Assembly (NCBI GenBank): GCA_946800325.1
Contig: OX326961.1
Coordinates: 43,909,415 to 43,973,414, forward strand
Direction of reading: 5' to 3'
DNA: 64,000 nt
Origin: Luzula sylvatica
Lineage: Eukaryota; Streptophyta; Magnoliopsida; Poales; Juncaceae
Shown: piece after piece, positions 1 to 11,158 of the stretch
How the letters are laid out: the number at the start of each line of letters is the position of its first letter
Position numbering within the stretch: the stretch's first letter is position 1
Notes under the pieces: model-generated
Databases searched by the model: none
What the model was told of the DNA's origin: nothing
The model's input: only the letters and a program-made list of their open reading frames with translations
Translations under genes and position numbers: made by a program

Positions 1-411
1 TATGTATTTTTTTTGGCAGGAAGAGAGTCGAGAAAGAGATTTATTTTGTGCGTTGTGGGTCCCAACTTTATTCATGCAATGAGTATAATGTAATGGAGAA
101 TGGTCATTGTTTTGCCCTAACGAAGCTCCTGGTCTCGCAGATTGTTGGGGCCAAGATTTTGAGGGCCTTTTATGCAAAATACGAACGTTAGTTTATAAAC
201 GATATTTTTTTTGTTTGTCGGGTACTCGGGTTATTCATGATCTGAAGCAATATTCAAACCGAAGAGCACAAAAAAAGATCTTGAGGTAATCTTTTTCTTT
301 TCATCTTAGTCCCTTAATTCTTATTTTTTTCAGATATACCCCTATCAAAGTAAACAATTATTTTTAAGGTTGCGGAAAATTTAGAACGAAGAGCTACACC
401 TCGAATTAAAC

Positions 412-950
412 TTGATCTTACTTAAAGTCTTGAAAATTTATGAGCGCGACAAGGGCAGAAAGGTTAGGTCTGATACAGGCATAAAACAGAAACTGAATCT
501 CTCAAGTGCAATAACCAAAATGGAGTCTCCAGTGGTGGGATCGCCAGAAATGCAGCCCGAGGCCAGCAACACATCCTCCTTATTCGAGGCCCTCTACGAG
601 GACGAAATGGAGGAGCCTGAGACCGATGATTTCGACTATTTGTGGAAAGACACGGCCTTAGCCATGCAATGTACAAGGTAATAATTTTTTAGTGTTCCTG
701 ACTTTCTGCAATTATGCCCCTTAACTTTTGATTATTTATTTAATTAGGCTGAGGTAGCCGGGAGAAGAAAGACGAGGAGAAGGAGAAGGACAAAGAAGAA
801 GAAGAAGATATATGCGAACCCAAATCAAAACGACACGACGAATATATGCAAACACAAATCAAAACGACACGACGAATTTGAAGACGATTGCGAAGTTTGC
901 GGTGTAATCCTCGAAAAAATCGAAATCATCCTTGAAGTCCAATTCAAAAA
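412..950 (+). pseudogene. Captured fragment resembling CHR35/DRD1-type SNF2 protein
   Basis: An open frame (412-681) ends in an acidic stretch (EALYEDEMEEPETDDFDYLW) and runs into a donor-like AG|gtaata at about 680. After an apparent intron, 845-950 in another frame reads EDDCEVCGVILEKIEIILEV and QFKK, then a second donor-like gtatat. The VCGVI...I..I.EVQF.K pattern resembles, from family knowledge, the Cys-containing segment before the helicase domain of plant CHR35/DRD1-like SNF2 proteins (RNA-directed DNA methylation). A roughly 35-bp tandem duplication (about 808-875) breaks the frame. No helicase domain is present. This is most likely a Helitron-captured gene fragment; the family assignment is tentative. 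Confidence 0.4.
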
Positions 951-2053
951 GGTATATCTCAAATATCCAGCCACCCATCCATTTAATTCTTCTCTTTGAC
1001 CAAAATGCCCTTCATATCCCTTTCACAATCAGAGAACGAGGACAGGATGGTCATTCTACGACCTGTACAAATCAAAGGGAAAAGTGAACAAAGAAGTTGA
1101 GTTCGGCTCTGTGGAGGTCCCTCCAGACTTTTTAAAGGGTATACATGAAATTTCATTTTTTCTTTAATTGACATCTTTAATTTACGTTTTAAAACAATTT
1201 CACGTTAGTTTCTCGTCATTACGAGGTGGTGGAAAATAAAGTTGAAGTTTCAGAGATGAATCTTTGAGTCAGAATATTCGGAGATTTGCAATTACCTTTG
1301 TCTTTTTTTTTTCACAAAGCTCGACACTCCGTCTACTTCGAAAATCAGCTAGGTACTGAGAAAACACACATTTCATGTAATATCTCACTTTTGAAATTAT
1401 AATTGTTCACTATATTCTCTAATGTTTTTGGTTAATTTAGTATTTCTAATATTTCTCTCTATTTACAGTACCATGCATATTGCCACGAAAAATTATGCCG
1501 GAACACGTATCGAGTCTTTTCGTAGTGATTCGTGCTATTTGAAAAAAAAAATAGGGTTGTTATTGTAAATATTAAATTTTTTGATTGAGTTGTTTTTTAT
1601 TTCTATTTATTCCTTTTTTATTGATTTTCTGTAGATCAACTGTCAATATGGTGTGTCGGAAAACGAAGTTCTCGGTTCGACAGTTTGGTTCAGGAACGAT
1701 TCAGGAAAAGCAACAAATGTGTAACGACTACAAGGAGACTGGCGAGACGATCAACGCAAAGACAGGTCTCCTCAGTGCAAGGGCGGAATTTTTTCTAAGA
1801 GAAGTGAGATCTAGAAATCGTGATCGGAAGATACAAGTTGTTCAACCTATTTTGTGTTTAAAAAAATTGTGAAAAGGTTTTACAAAATTTGGATATTTAG
1901 TATTTCATGTAACATAAATGATACAAGTCGTTGAACAACGTATGGAGCTCGGAAGAAAACAGTAATACAACGACACACATAACTTGCGAGCAACGATAAA
2001 ATCAAACTAACGACACAACAAATATACAACTTCTAGAGAAAACAAACATCAGC
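951..2053. other. Helitron body, unassigned
   Basis: AT-rich sequence with short open stretches (about 1030-1165 and 1585-1872, plus strand) that may be more captured exons. I recognise no domain in either. The right part is plain spacer leading to the terminal hairpin. Confidence 0.4.
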
Positions 2054-2087
2054 CCCGCGCAATTGAATTGCGCGGGTAAAACGCTAG
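2054..2087 (+). repeat. Helitron 3' terminal hairpin and CTAG end
   Basis: Stem 2054-2064 pairs with 2066-2076 without mismatch. CTAG ends at 2087 and the next host base is T, as expected for insertion between A and T. In Helitrons this hairpin acts as the rolling-circle terminator. Confidence 0.85.
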
Positions 2088-2959
2088 TAAATAAACAAAG
2101 CTCACGAGATTCCAAACGAGTTTATTATCGTCGCGCATCTTATCACTGTGTTGAATTGAATATCGAATATTGAATATATCTTAGTCTATTTTGTCACCCC
2201 ACAAAACCCCTAAACATTAGCTTAGAATATTATTTCAATTTATAGTATCATAATCCATGTTTGCCACCTCAGTCAACACGTTTAATACAATCATTTTACC
2301 CTTTTTATTAACTTATCAATTAACATAACTAACGTAATATATACATAGTTTACAATAATACAACAATAAACTATTTTGGAGTATTAAATTTGGATCTTAC
2401 AAGACCTAGGTCCAGAACCTTGCGGAAGAATTGCTGCGGATAAATTAGGGGCTTCTCTGCAAGTGCTTGTAAATTAAAATTAAATTAATATCAGATACAT
2501 TTACCGAAAATAAATATACTATTTGGTTAACATACTTTAATGTTTTTAATTATCTAAATTACCTGATGAATTAAGACTGGAAGGAGTCATTACTGGCACG
2601 GTGTTAACCTCGATCACAAGAACCTAAATTCATCGATCCAACAAAATTAATTTTAATAATTAAATAATTAAATTAATAAAATGATAAATAAATGTGAAAT
2701 TACCTATCCGGTTTGAACAGTAACAAATGCATCGATTCGATCAAAACCTTCCAATCTCAAAGTATTCGCTATTATCTCTATTCTCTCTTTACAACTCTTT
2801 AACACCTCCTCACTAAAACAAAAATAAACTATAATTACATTTTTGTAAAAACTATTTATGATAATTTTAAAAAGAAAGAATAGACTTAATAATTGTCTCT
2901 GGAGGTGGTGTCAGATTTATCCATGTACCCCCTAAAATAACAAAAATTACAAATAAAAT

Positions 2960-3580
2960 TCTCCCCCCTCATTAATTTTTGAATACAAGAGCTATGGTGA
3001 GACCACATCACCAAATACTGTTCACCGGTACAATTCAACAATGTTCATATGGTACTGTTCACTCCGGTATTATACTGTTCATCACGGTTACTGTTCATCG
3101 TTTTTTTTTTTTTTTTGAGAATTTTATTTTATTTGACATATGTGTTGTGTTCTAAATAAAATATTTGAATTTTTCATCGTATTAATAAATATAATTGACA
3201 TAAGTCTTGTGTTCTAAATAAAATATTTGAATTTTTCATCGTATTAATAAATATAATTGACATATGTCTTGTGTTCTAAATAAAATATTTGAATTTTTCA
3301 TCGTATTAATAAATATAATTTGTATACTATAATTTTACTGTTAACAAAATTCTATTCACACAAATACTTTTTGTTAGCCTGAGCTGGTATTATTATTTTT
3401 TTTGGCTTATTATAACAGTTTTGATTGGTACCAAGCTGCGTTTTTTTGTGCTTATATAATAATTTTGATTCGTACCAATTCTAAATATATCAAATAATAT
3501 CTAAAATTATTACTTTTGCTTATTATATTATTTCTTATCAAATAATATACCCCGCAGCGAAGCGCGGGATATTGTCCTAG
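2960..3580 (+). mobile_element. Small non-autonomous Helitron in a DDL pseudogene intron
   Basis: It is absent from the same intron of the intact DDL gene (near 46845), which defines both ends. It begins TCTCCCC and ends with a CCCGC...GCGGG hairpin (3551-3568) and CTAG (3577-3580), followed by host T. It has no coding capacity. It contains several ACTGTTCA motifs (about 3015-3095) and a 62-bp tandem repeat. The 5' boundary is uncertain by one base. Confidence 0.85.
3133..3318 (+). repeat. 62-bp tandem repeat, three copies
   Basis: Units start at 3133, 3195 and 3257 with TTGACATA and are almost identical (period exactly 62). They lie wholly inside the small Helitron. Confidence 0.9.
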
Positions 3581-3998
3581 TAATATCAAAATAATCATGG
3601 AAAAGTACAAAAATAATCTACCTTGGAATTTCTCTTCGAGGGATAAAATATCGCCACTTTCCTTAACCGTTATGCTAGGATTAAAAGCGCGCATCTCTCC
3701 AGTATTACCGACCACCCCAACAGTAATTTCCACCCACTCGTTCTCTCCATTCCATTTCAAACAGTGGCCACCATTTTGTGACGCGACCTTGATTTCCTCT
3801 GTCTCAATGAAATGAAATATATTTTATTATATAATTTGTATTTGTAAGTTATGTTGTTATTTAAAGTTTACATCTCGAAGATATTTAGAGGTCTTCACTT
3901 TGTCCATGCATGTTCTAGAAGCTTCCGGTCCCGGCCCTTCACAGAAGACGAATTTATTTCATAATTTCAAAATATTCATAAAACATGAATATTTTTGT

Positions 3999-4398
3999 TT
4001 AATTTTTTTTTTTTTAAAGGAGACGGTTTGTCTCAAATGCGGTTTTAAAAGAGCAGTTTGTCTCATTAAGTTATTAAAGGAGACGATTTTAAGGATCTCA
4101 CTAAATTTATTTTTAGGAGGATCAAGTTGGAAATAGGCATGTTAAGATCACATTACATGAAATTTCCATGCTACACATCCACACCATGATTCATGTCATT
4201 CAGTTGTATTAGTGTATGTGGTCATTGATGATTTAGTTGCTTTAAATATGACGAAAGCCGCTTTGATCCTACGTTGATATTATTGATGGACGGAATTGGT
4301 TAGGGACACGTATGGTTTTTATGACAAACAAGTACGCGTATTTCGATTTATGTTCAATACGTAATTATAAGGAATTACATATAGTTCAAGTGGGAGAT
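3999..4398 (+). mobile_element. Family D LTR element: 3' end of internal region
   Basis: From about 4014 this matches 30653-31034, the sequence upstream of the second D LTR. It includes GAGAC...GTCTC motifs and ends in a polypurine tract (AAGTGGGAGA, 4388-4397) next to the LTR. No coding. The left edge joins the DDL pseudogene in a T-rich stretch. Confidence 0.75.
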
Positions 4399-4998
4399 TG
4401 TTGGAACATTATTCCAACATTGGACTTATATGTAAAATATTATGTGTTGTAATATTGTCATTTAAATGTTTATTAATATGGTGATCAATTTTAGTTATAA
4501 AATTAAGCATTAATTGTGTCAATTAAGTTGTGGGATTTTGATGTGTCGAATATTGTGCTGGTGATTCTATTTTCTATGATGGGTTGAATTAGAAGATCCA
4601 TATTAGGAAATTCAAAAAGTATGTCTTTCGTGAAAAGATGCCTTGTGGCTATAAAAACATTTTGGTCCCAAGTACATATGATGATGAGATAATGTTTCAT
4701 TCTTTATCCTACCCCATTAAGATTAGAGAGAGATCTATTAGAGAAAATCAAAATGACTCTAAATTGGACATCATAAAGTACTTGTAATCTATTCTTGCAA
4801 TTATGGCTTCGTGAATGCAACAACGGTGATGGCGCGACACCAATTCGGACGGATTCCATACGATTCCGCATACGGTTAAGGTACGGTTTTGATTAAGATT
4901 ATTCGGTTGAATTCACATAGTTATTACGATCCGTTTGTACGGGCAAATTTAATTTATTTTTTTACGGGCGGTGCCGGATCGTTGTTGCCGCCCCAACA
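4399..4998 (+). repeat. LTR of family D, copy 1
   Basis: About 600 bp, starting TGTTGGAA and ending CCCCAACA. The first 21 bases are themselves palindromic (TGTTGGAA-CATTA-TTCCAACA). It is preceded by a polypurine tract and followed by a primer-binding site, so it carries internal sequence on both sides. It closely matches 31035-31637. Confidence 0.85.
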
Positions 4999-5000
4999 AT

Positions 5001-5012
5001 TGGTATCAGAGC
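5001..5012 (+). promoter_or_regulatory. Primer-binding site, family D
   Basis: TGGTATCAGAGC, complementary to the 3' end of plant initiator tRNA-Met, lies 2 bases after the LTR end. Only about 56 bp of D leader follow before copia sequence begins at 5069. Confidence 0.85.
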
Positions 5013-5068
5013 GAAACTATGATGAATCACGGTTTAAATGGATGAGAAACGGAGTATATAGTGTTTAG

Positions 5069-5276
5069 TGAAAGAAATACAGTTTCGGATCAACCGTAAA
5101 AGTGTACACAAGGATAAACGAACGTACGCGTTCGTAGGCATAACTTTCAGTTAAGGAGTTCAATTTGAATGGTTCAAATTGGGTTAGATAGATAATGAGA
5201 TTATCTACAACTTTCATGAAGAAATATATTTCATATGAACGAAGTATGAGTGTCGTTTTAATGAAATACCGAAAGG
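5069..5276 (+). repeat. Truncated, older copia LTR start
   Basis: Begins TGAAAGAAATAC like the LTRs of element A but is visibly more diverged. It breaks off at CCGAAAGG, where it joins A-type internal sequence. That microhomology occurs at both parental sites. Flank 5064-5068 (TTTAG) does not match the bases after 14105 (AATAG), so no target duplication was found. Confidence 0.7.
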
Positions 5277-5788
5277 AATTGTTTATTCCGAAAGGAAGAG
5301 ATATCTCTTAGGCGCCGCTCGATGAGTCGATTAACGAAAACCGTGGCCACGGTCAATGATATTAATGGTTAATATCGATTGAAATTTGTTAACTCAACTC
5401 GGAATCGGGGAATAAGTGTAGTTAATCAAATTATAAGGATGACTATTACCATGTCTTTTGATTAACGGATATCGTAAACAAGAGAACTAGTAACCGCTAT
5501 TCGAGATAGGCACAATGATCACAATCATTTTTCGTTTAACATGGGTAGCTATGATGGAGTGACTAGATCCCGCTCATGAGCTTGTAGGCATTGGAAACAA
5601 CCTACTGCCATCGTTAAGTCGAACCTACATGGTCACACAACGAGTCGTACTAAGTCGGGCTTGATCATAAAATCGGCATATTGGATGTGCATAGCTTGGT
5701 ATTTGATACGCGAGCTATATTCTCTAAAATCGTGCGTATTGGATATGCATGAGTACCTTTTAGGTAGATCTGAAATTGAGTGGGAGAC
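5275..5788 (+). mobile_element. Extra copy of element A internal 3' region
   Basis: Nearly identical to 12617-13130 (about three differences seen in 514 bp) and ends in the same polypurine tract next to an LTR. Together with the following LTR it makes a direct duplicate of 12617-14105, i.e. a partial tandem copy of element A. Confidence 0.85.
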
Positions 5789-6756
5789 TGAAAGAAATAC
5801 AGTTTCGGATCAACCGTAAAAGTGTACACAAGGATAAACGAATGTAGTCGTACATTCGTGGCCATAACTTTCAGTGGGAAAATCCAATTAGAATGGTTCA
5901 AATTGGGTTAGATAGATAATGCGATTATCTACAACCTTCATATAGAAATATATTTCATATGAATGAAGTATAAGTGTCGTTTCTGTGAAATACCGAAAGG
6001 GTGCAACAGTATGACATACAGTTAGTAAAACAGTCATAACTCTTTCATACGAACTCCAATTGGGCTGGACCAAATTGGGTTGTGTAGATAATAAGATTAT
6101 CTACAACTTTCGTGTTGGTTGATTTTCTGTCAGAGAAATTTATCAATTTCGTCTGGACAGAATACTGAACAGGTTCATACAGTTTTCTGTGTGAAAGGGT
6201 GTATATTGGATATACATGCATTTTGGCTAATCCTGATCCTATAGGGTATAAATAGGATTTTCTCTCTCATCTTCACTAAGGAATTCAGAAGTAATTCAAA
6301 ACAATATTCTGTCCAAGACACAAGAAAAAGAGCAAATTCAGATTTGATCTTTTGTGAGTGAAAAGGCACGAAGAGAGATTAATAGAGAATCGATCGAGAT
6401 CAAGCAAGTGCACCGATACATCGTCTAGGCAGGTGTATCCGTGTCCGGCGTCTTCCGACTCAAGGTGGATACGTGTGGAGGAGCAACACTTGGGGCTCTC
6501 CGTTGTGATCGAACCGAAGGATCGAAGAACGGGAACGAACGGTGAAGGTGTGGGACGCGCGTAAAGTAACCAACGTGACCGGAGGAATAAGAGGCAGCGA
6601 TCAACCCTTCGTGTTCCATCAATTTGGAACTGGTATGGATCTATCCTTCTATTTGCATCGTACCCTCGAAGTCATGGCGTGATCTCGGGAATCGGGGAAC
6701 CGGACCGGGCCCACATATCCGCTGCGCGGGCCCGGGGCCGGGGATTTTCCCCAACA
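5789..6756 (+). repeat. 5' LTR of element A
   Basis: 968 bp, TGAAAG...CCAACA. It is preceded by internal 3' sequence and followed by the PBS. It holds a TATA box (6247-6254) and a GC-rich 3' end (about 6690-6750). It lacks the 8-bp stretch near 13888 of the 3' LTR. Confidence 0.9.
6247..6254 (+). promoter_or_regulatory. LTR TATA box
   Basis: TATAAATA inside the 5' LTR, the probable core promoter of element A. The same motif is at 13588-13595 in the 3' LTR. Confidence 0.65.
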
Positions 6757-6757
6757 G

Positions 6758-6769
6758 TGGTATCAGAGC
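6758..6769 (+). promoter_or_regulatory. Primer-binding site, element A
   Basis: TGGTATCAGAGC one base after the LTR end; complementary to initiator tRNA-Met, the usual plant copia primer. Confidence 0.9.
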
Positions 6770-7011
6770 GATCGCCATCGATTCGAGGGTCGAATCATAG
6801 TCGTATATTAGATATACGCACGGGTTATCAAAGTTCGTATCCGTTTGCATGATGTTACATATTTAGAATGTCAAATTCCATTAAAATCACAAGTGAAATT
6901 CGCTAGAGATCGATCAATAGTTGATTGAGAGTATCTAGGAATAATCGTGAAAAGGTTTCATGATTGACCGTTTTGGAAATGAACGAAAACAGCAGTGCAA
7001 AAATCGCATAG

Positions 7012-7542
7012 TCCGTTATAACGAACTGCTCAGTCCGTCGTAACGGACACTGTAGCAGATACAGGAAGAATTTTTTGCGAAAAACACATATTCCGTTGCA
7101 ACGGACTTGGAGTTCGTTGCAACGGACCCTGTATAGGATGCGGGGGTGTGAAGAGAACTGTGAAAAACGCATATTCCGTTGCAACGTACTTGGAGTCCGT
7201 TGTAACGGAACCTGTATCAGATACGAGGTTGCGGGGATGCCAATGGTGTCTATTGGAGTCCGTTGTAACGGACTGGGTCCGTTGTAACGGATGTCTACGC
7301 AGTTTTTTCGTTGCAACGGACTGTATGTTGCGTTGTAACGGAAAGGTTTCTGGAAATTTGGACAAAGGTTTGCAGAAAATAGCGTTGTAACGGACCAAGG
7401 TTGCGTTGCAACGGACATGTTTCTGGCAATTTTGGCCAAACTCCGAAATAAATAGCGTTGTAACGGATTAGTATTCCGTTGTAACGGAGTGCCAAGTATA
7501 CAGGAGGTCCGTTGCAACGGACTATGTTGCGTTGCAACGGAC
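7012..7542 (+). repeat. Array of paired 14-bp palindromes in copia leader
   Basis: About 16 copies of TCCGTTRYAACGGA or a one-to-few-base variant, mostly in pairs about 20 bp apart: 7090/7113, 7174/7196, 7257/7277, 7382/7402, 7454/7473, 7508/7528. The centre varies (GCAA, GTAA, ATAA) while the CCGTT/AACGG arms stay. Sequence between pairs is not repeated in the same way. It lies in the untranslated leader between PBS and gag. Equivalent arrays occur at 24848-25420 and, decayed, at 20398-20650. The function is unknown; each unit is two head-to-head AACGG cores. Confidence 0.85.
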
Positions 7543-7835
7543 TGGTTTCTGGTTGCTGATTTTGTTTTCGTGATAACTTTGGCTACACAACTTGGAATTT
7601 TGAGTTCTTTATATCGATTTGATCGGCATCAATCATACTAGCATATAATTAGATAATTATTTAGAATAATTAGACTCCCAAATAAATACATATGCGTTTA
7701 TGAAAATCTTGTGATAGTGATATAATTGGATTATGTCACGAATTTAGAAACATGCAATGGCATGATCCCTCATAATATTTAAGTCATGGAAATGCCTTCC
7801 ATATCCACAACCATCGAGATTGATATGACATAGTG

Positions 7836-7943
7836 CGTGGTTTCAGGCCATAGTCGGGCACGTACTATTGTATATATTGGTGCGGGTGGTAAGCGTTAAT
7901 TGGGGACTCACGTGGTTTCAGGCCATAGTCGGGCACGTGAGTA
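7836..7943 (+). repeat. Leader direct repeat
   Basis: The string CAGGCCATAGTCGGGCACGT occurs at about 7846 and again at about 7919, with part of it (CGGCCATAGTC) near 8137. It is also present in element F (25725-25820) and, diverged, in B. Confidence 0.7.
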
Positions 7944-9691
7944 GTTCATATGATGGATATGGTTATGACTTAACCGTCCAAGCCAATCCGATTGGAGTTC
8001 GGGGCATAGATAGGATGCACACACGGAACTGGGATTGTATTGGATACAATCCATCACCGAAATCCTATAAAGGTTCAAGAGTCGTATTGGATACGATTGG
8101 ATTTAATCCTACCTAAAATATCGAGATCTCATTTGTCGGCCATAGTCACTTATGGGAGGATCGTAAAATATGGGTCTTGAGTGTTATGGACTTGGAGTCC
8201 CGTATCGGTATGAGGGTTATCGATTCGATAAAATAACACTATCATATAATCATCATATAAACCCTATAAGATAAGTACGTAACGTTAGTAATCAATCTTC
8301 TATTTCATTTGTAGAATATGTCTTCTAGTAACACCAACACCATGTCGATTAGATCGACGTTAGAAAATGATAAGCTAGTGGGTCGGAACTACTTTGACTG
8401 GCACCGAAACCTGAGAATAGTTCTCAGGCAAGAGGGCAAGAGTCACGTATTGGATACGGAACTAGTGGAACCGGGCCCCGATGCTACGGCCGAAGAAAAG
8501 GCCGCGTTTGAGAAACTTAAGAAGGACTCAAATGATGTTACGTGCCTCATGTTGGCATGTATGGACGCTAGTCTTCAAAAGCAGTTTGAGGACTCGGATG
8601 CGCACATCGTAGACGTTGTGCTCAAGGAAATGTTCCAAGAGCAGGAGCGTATTGAACGGTTCAGTACGCTCAAAGAGTTGGTAAACTGCAAGATGCCTTC
8701 GGGGTATTCGGTTAGCTCTCACGTTTTGAAGGTGCAACCTCTCATAGACCGTCTTGAGATGCTAGGAGAGAAATTGTCGAAGATTATGCAACAAGATTTG
8801 ATCTTGTGTGCACTTCCTCCAATGTTTTCTCCGTTCGTGACTAACTATCACATGCATTCGATGGATAAGACGATCCCTGAGCTTCACGGAATGCTCAAGA
8901 ATTTTGAATCGGAGACGTTAAAGTCGTCCGGAGAGAACAGGGCAAGAGTTGCCGAAAATGTTCTCACAATTCAGAATAAGGATCGTAAGAGATCAAAGTC
9001 CAAGGGCGGTTCGGCTAAGAAACGTTCGAAGCCGAATAAAAGGGGAAAGGAGAAATCCAAGGATGAGACGTGCTTTCATTGTCACAAGGCTGGACATTGG
9101 AAGCGCGATTGCAAGTCTTACCTCGAGGAGGTGAAGAAGGGCAAGGCGGTTTCAGCGACCGGCCTCTCAGGTATTAACGTTATTGAAGTTAATATTTCAA
9201 CTATGACTAATTGGGTATTGGATACCAGTTGTGGGACTCATATTTGTCGAAATATGCAGGTTCTTCAAAATAGTCGAAGGTTGGAAAAGGGTGAAGTCGA
9301 TCTACGCGTCGGGAATAGAGCAAGAGTTGCTGCGTTTGCCGTAGGAGTAGTTAATTTGACTTTACCTAGTGGACTTATTTTAGTACTAAATAATTGTTAT
9401 TATGTACCGACATTATGTAAGAACATAATAAGTGTGTCGAAACTGGCCAATGATGGCTATGAATTCGTTATTAGGAATAATGAGTTTTCGATATGTAAGG
9501 ATTCTATTATCTATGGAAATGTTCTGTTAGAAAATGGTCTATATGTGTTGGATTTCGATCACGGAAATAATAAGTCTATATATAACGTTAATGCAAAAAG
9601 GATTAAATCTAAAGATGATAATCGGACTTTCTTTTGGCATTGTCGTCTCGGTCATGTGAATGAGAAACGTATTGCTAGACTCCATAAAGAT

Positions 9692-9902
9692 AGCCAACTA
9701 GAGTTAGCCTAGTTGGTCACACCTCTTGGCTAGGGAGCGAGAGGTGTGGGGTTCGATTCTCGGCGGGGACACTGAATTATAGATTAAATGTTAAATGAGT
9801 GAATAGAGTGTGTGGCCTACGGGTTTGTAATAAAAAATAAAAAAAAGGAGATTGTGTTTGGAAGTGGGACTTTGAGCCCTCTCCGAATTTACTCTCAAAA
9901 AA
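9692..9902 (+). mobile_element. tRNA-derived SINE in copia gag-pol
   Basis: 211-bp insert flanked by a perfect 15-bp target duplication AGACTCCATAAAGAT (9677-9691 and 9903-9917). It has an A-box-like TAGCCTAGTTGG near 9705, a B box GGTTCGATTC near 9750, and a short A-run at its 3' end. Removing insert and one repeat restores reading from HKD into GMLDS. This is the hallmark of LINE-machinery retroposition of a pol III element. Confidence 0.92.
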
Positions 9903-10814
9903 AGACTCCATAAAGATGGAATGCTAGACTCATTTGAATTGGATTCATTTGGGAATTGCGAATCTTGTTTACTTGGCAAGATGACTAAGGCGCCGTTCTC
10001 CAAGGTCGGAGAGCGGTCGAACGATCTATTGGAACTCATACATTCCGATGTGTGTGGACCGATGAGCATCGAGGCAAGAGGAGGATATCGATACTTTGTT
10101 ACGTTTACGGACGATCATAGTAGATATGGATATATCTATTTGATGCGTACTAAAACGGAGACTTTTGAAAAGTTCAAAGAGTTTCAAAACGAAGTTGAAA
10201 TCAGCTTGGCAAGAAAATTAAAGCCATTCGATCGGATCGAGGTGGCGAATATTTGAGCTATGAGTTTGAAGATCATCTAAAAGATTGTGGAATAGTTCCA
10301 CAATGGACTCCGGCAGGAACGCCACAATGGAATGGCGTGTCCGAGAGGAGGAATCGAACCTTGTTGGACATGGTTCGATCCATGATGAGTCAAACTTCCC
10401 TTCCAAAATCGTTTTGGGGATTTGGCCTTGAGACAGCGGCTTTCTTGTTGAACCGCATACCTTCTAAATCGGTACATAAGACGCCATATGAGATGTGGTT
10501 TGGAAATTCTCCAAAGTTGTCTTTTGTTAAGATTTGGGGTTGTGAAGCATATGTTCGAAAATTGATTTCGGATAAGCTCGAACCCAAATCTGAAAAATAT
10601 TTATTTGTCGGATATCCTAAGGAAACAAAAGGATATTATTTCTATCTTCCAATCGAAAATAAAGTTTTCGTAGCTCGAAGAGGAGTCTTCCTTGAGGAGG
10701 ATTTTATCTCTAGGCGAGTGAATGGGACTGAAATAGATCTTGAAGAAATTCGAGACCCGCAAACGAATGTTGAACCGATGAACGTTGATCCGATTTCCTC
10801 AAATGTTGAGGATC

Positions 10815-11158
10815 CGGAGTCAAGTGCACAAGGCGCAGTTCGTAGATTGGGTAGGATTCGTCAAGAGCCTATACGATATGGCTTTATCGTGGCAAATGAC
10901 GATGAAGTCGAATTCATTGATGATGAACCGACATCTTATCGCGAGGCTATGAAAAGCGAAGATTCCGATTTAGAATACGATATGCCACTCGACATTGAGC
11001 TTTATCGGAATCTTCGCTTTTCATAGCCTCGCGATAAGATGTCGGTTCATCATCAATGAATTCGACTTCATCGTCATTTGCCACGATAAAGCCATATCGT
11101 ATAGGCTCTTGACGAATCCTACCCGATCTACGAACTGCGCCTTGTGCACTTGACTCCG
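10815..11158. repeat. 155-bp inverted repeat in place of reverse transcriptase
   Basis: Arm 10815-10969 is the reverse complement of 11004-11158 with one mismatch; the spacer is 34 bp. Most of the spacer (10970-10997) is in turn the reverse complement of 11198-11225, giving the order X, Y', X', Y. Left of it is the integrase C-terminus; right of it is the region just before RNase H. The RT domain, about 1 kb in a complete element, is gone. Confidence 0.92.

Larger units (their letters stand above)
1..2087 (+). mobile_element. Helitron, 3' part (left end outside window)
   Basis: The right end has the plant Helitron signature: a perfect 11-bp hairpin with a 1-nt loop (2054-2076, arms CCCGCGCAATT and AATTGCGCGGG), seven bases, then CTAG at 2084-2087 followed by T. 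Sequence right of CTAG resumes the DDL-duplicate flank (compare 45998 onward), which fixes the terminus. No Rep/helicase is visible, so this is either a non-autonomous element or the distal part of a larger one. It carries exon-like fragments with apparent introns. The 5' TC end lies outside the window. Confidence 0.8.
2088..3998 (-). pseudogene. DDL pseudogene, 3' half
   Basis: Collinear with and highly similar to the 3' flank and exons 18-14 plus 11 of the intact DDL gene (46.0-47.7 kb). It is dead. The last exon's acceptor is AA instead of AG (near 2470). The next exon up has lost 2 nt in the catalytic-loop region and changed PGM to PVM. The exon ending near 2705 has TAG where the intact gene has its final CAG. 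Exons 12-13 are deleted at a short microhomology (near 3808). A 621-bp Helitron sits in the intron between exons 15 and 14. Homology stops at about 3998 in a T-tract where family D sequence begins. The matching 5' part lies at 40428-40990. Confidence 0.85.

Noticed and set aside
7012..7542. CRISPR-like repeat-spacer pattern
   Set aside because: Units are 14 bp, occur in pairs, vary at the centre and lie in a plant retrotransposon leader; spacers are not unique equal-length segments.
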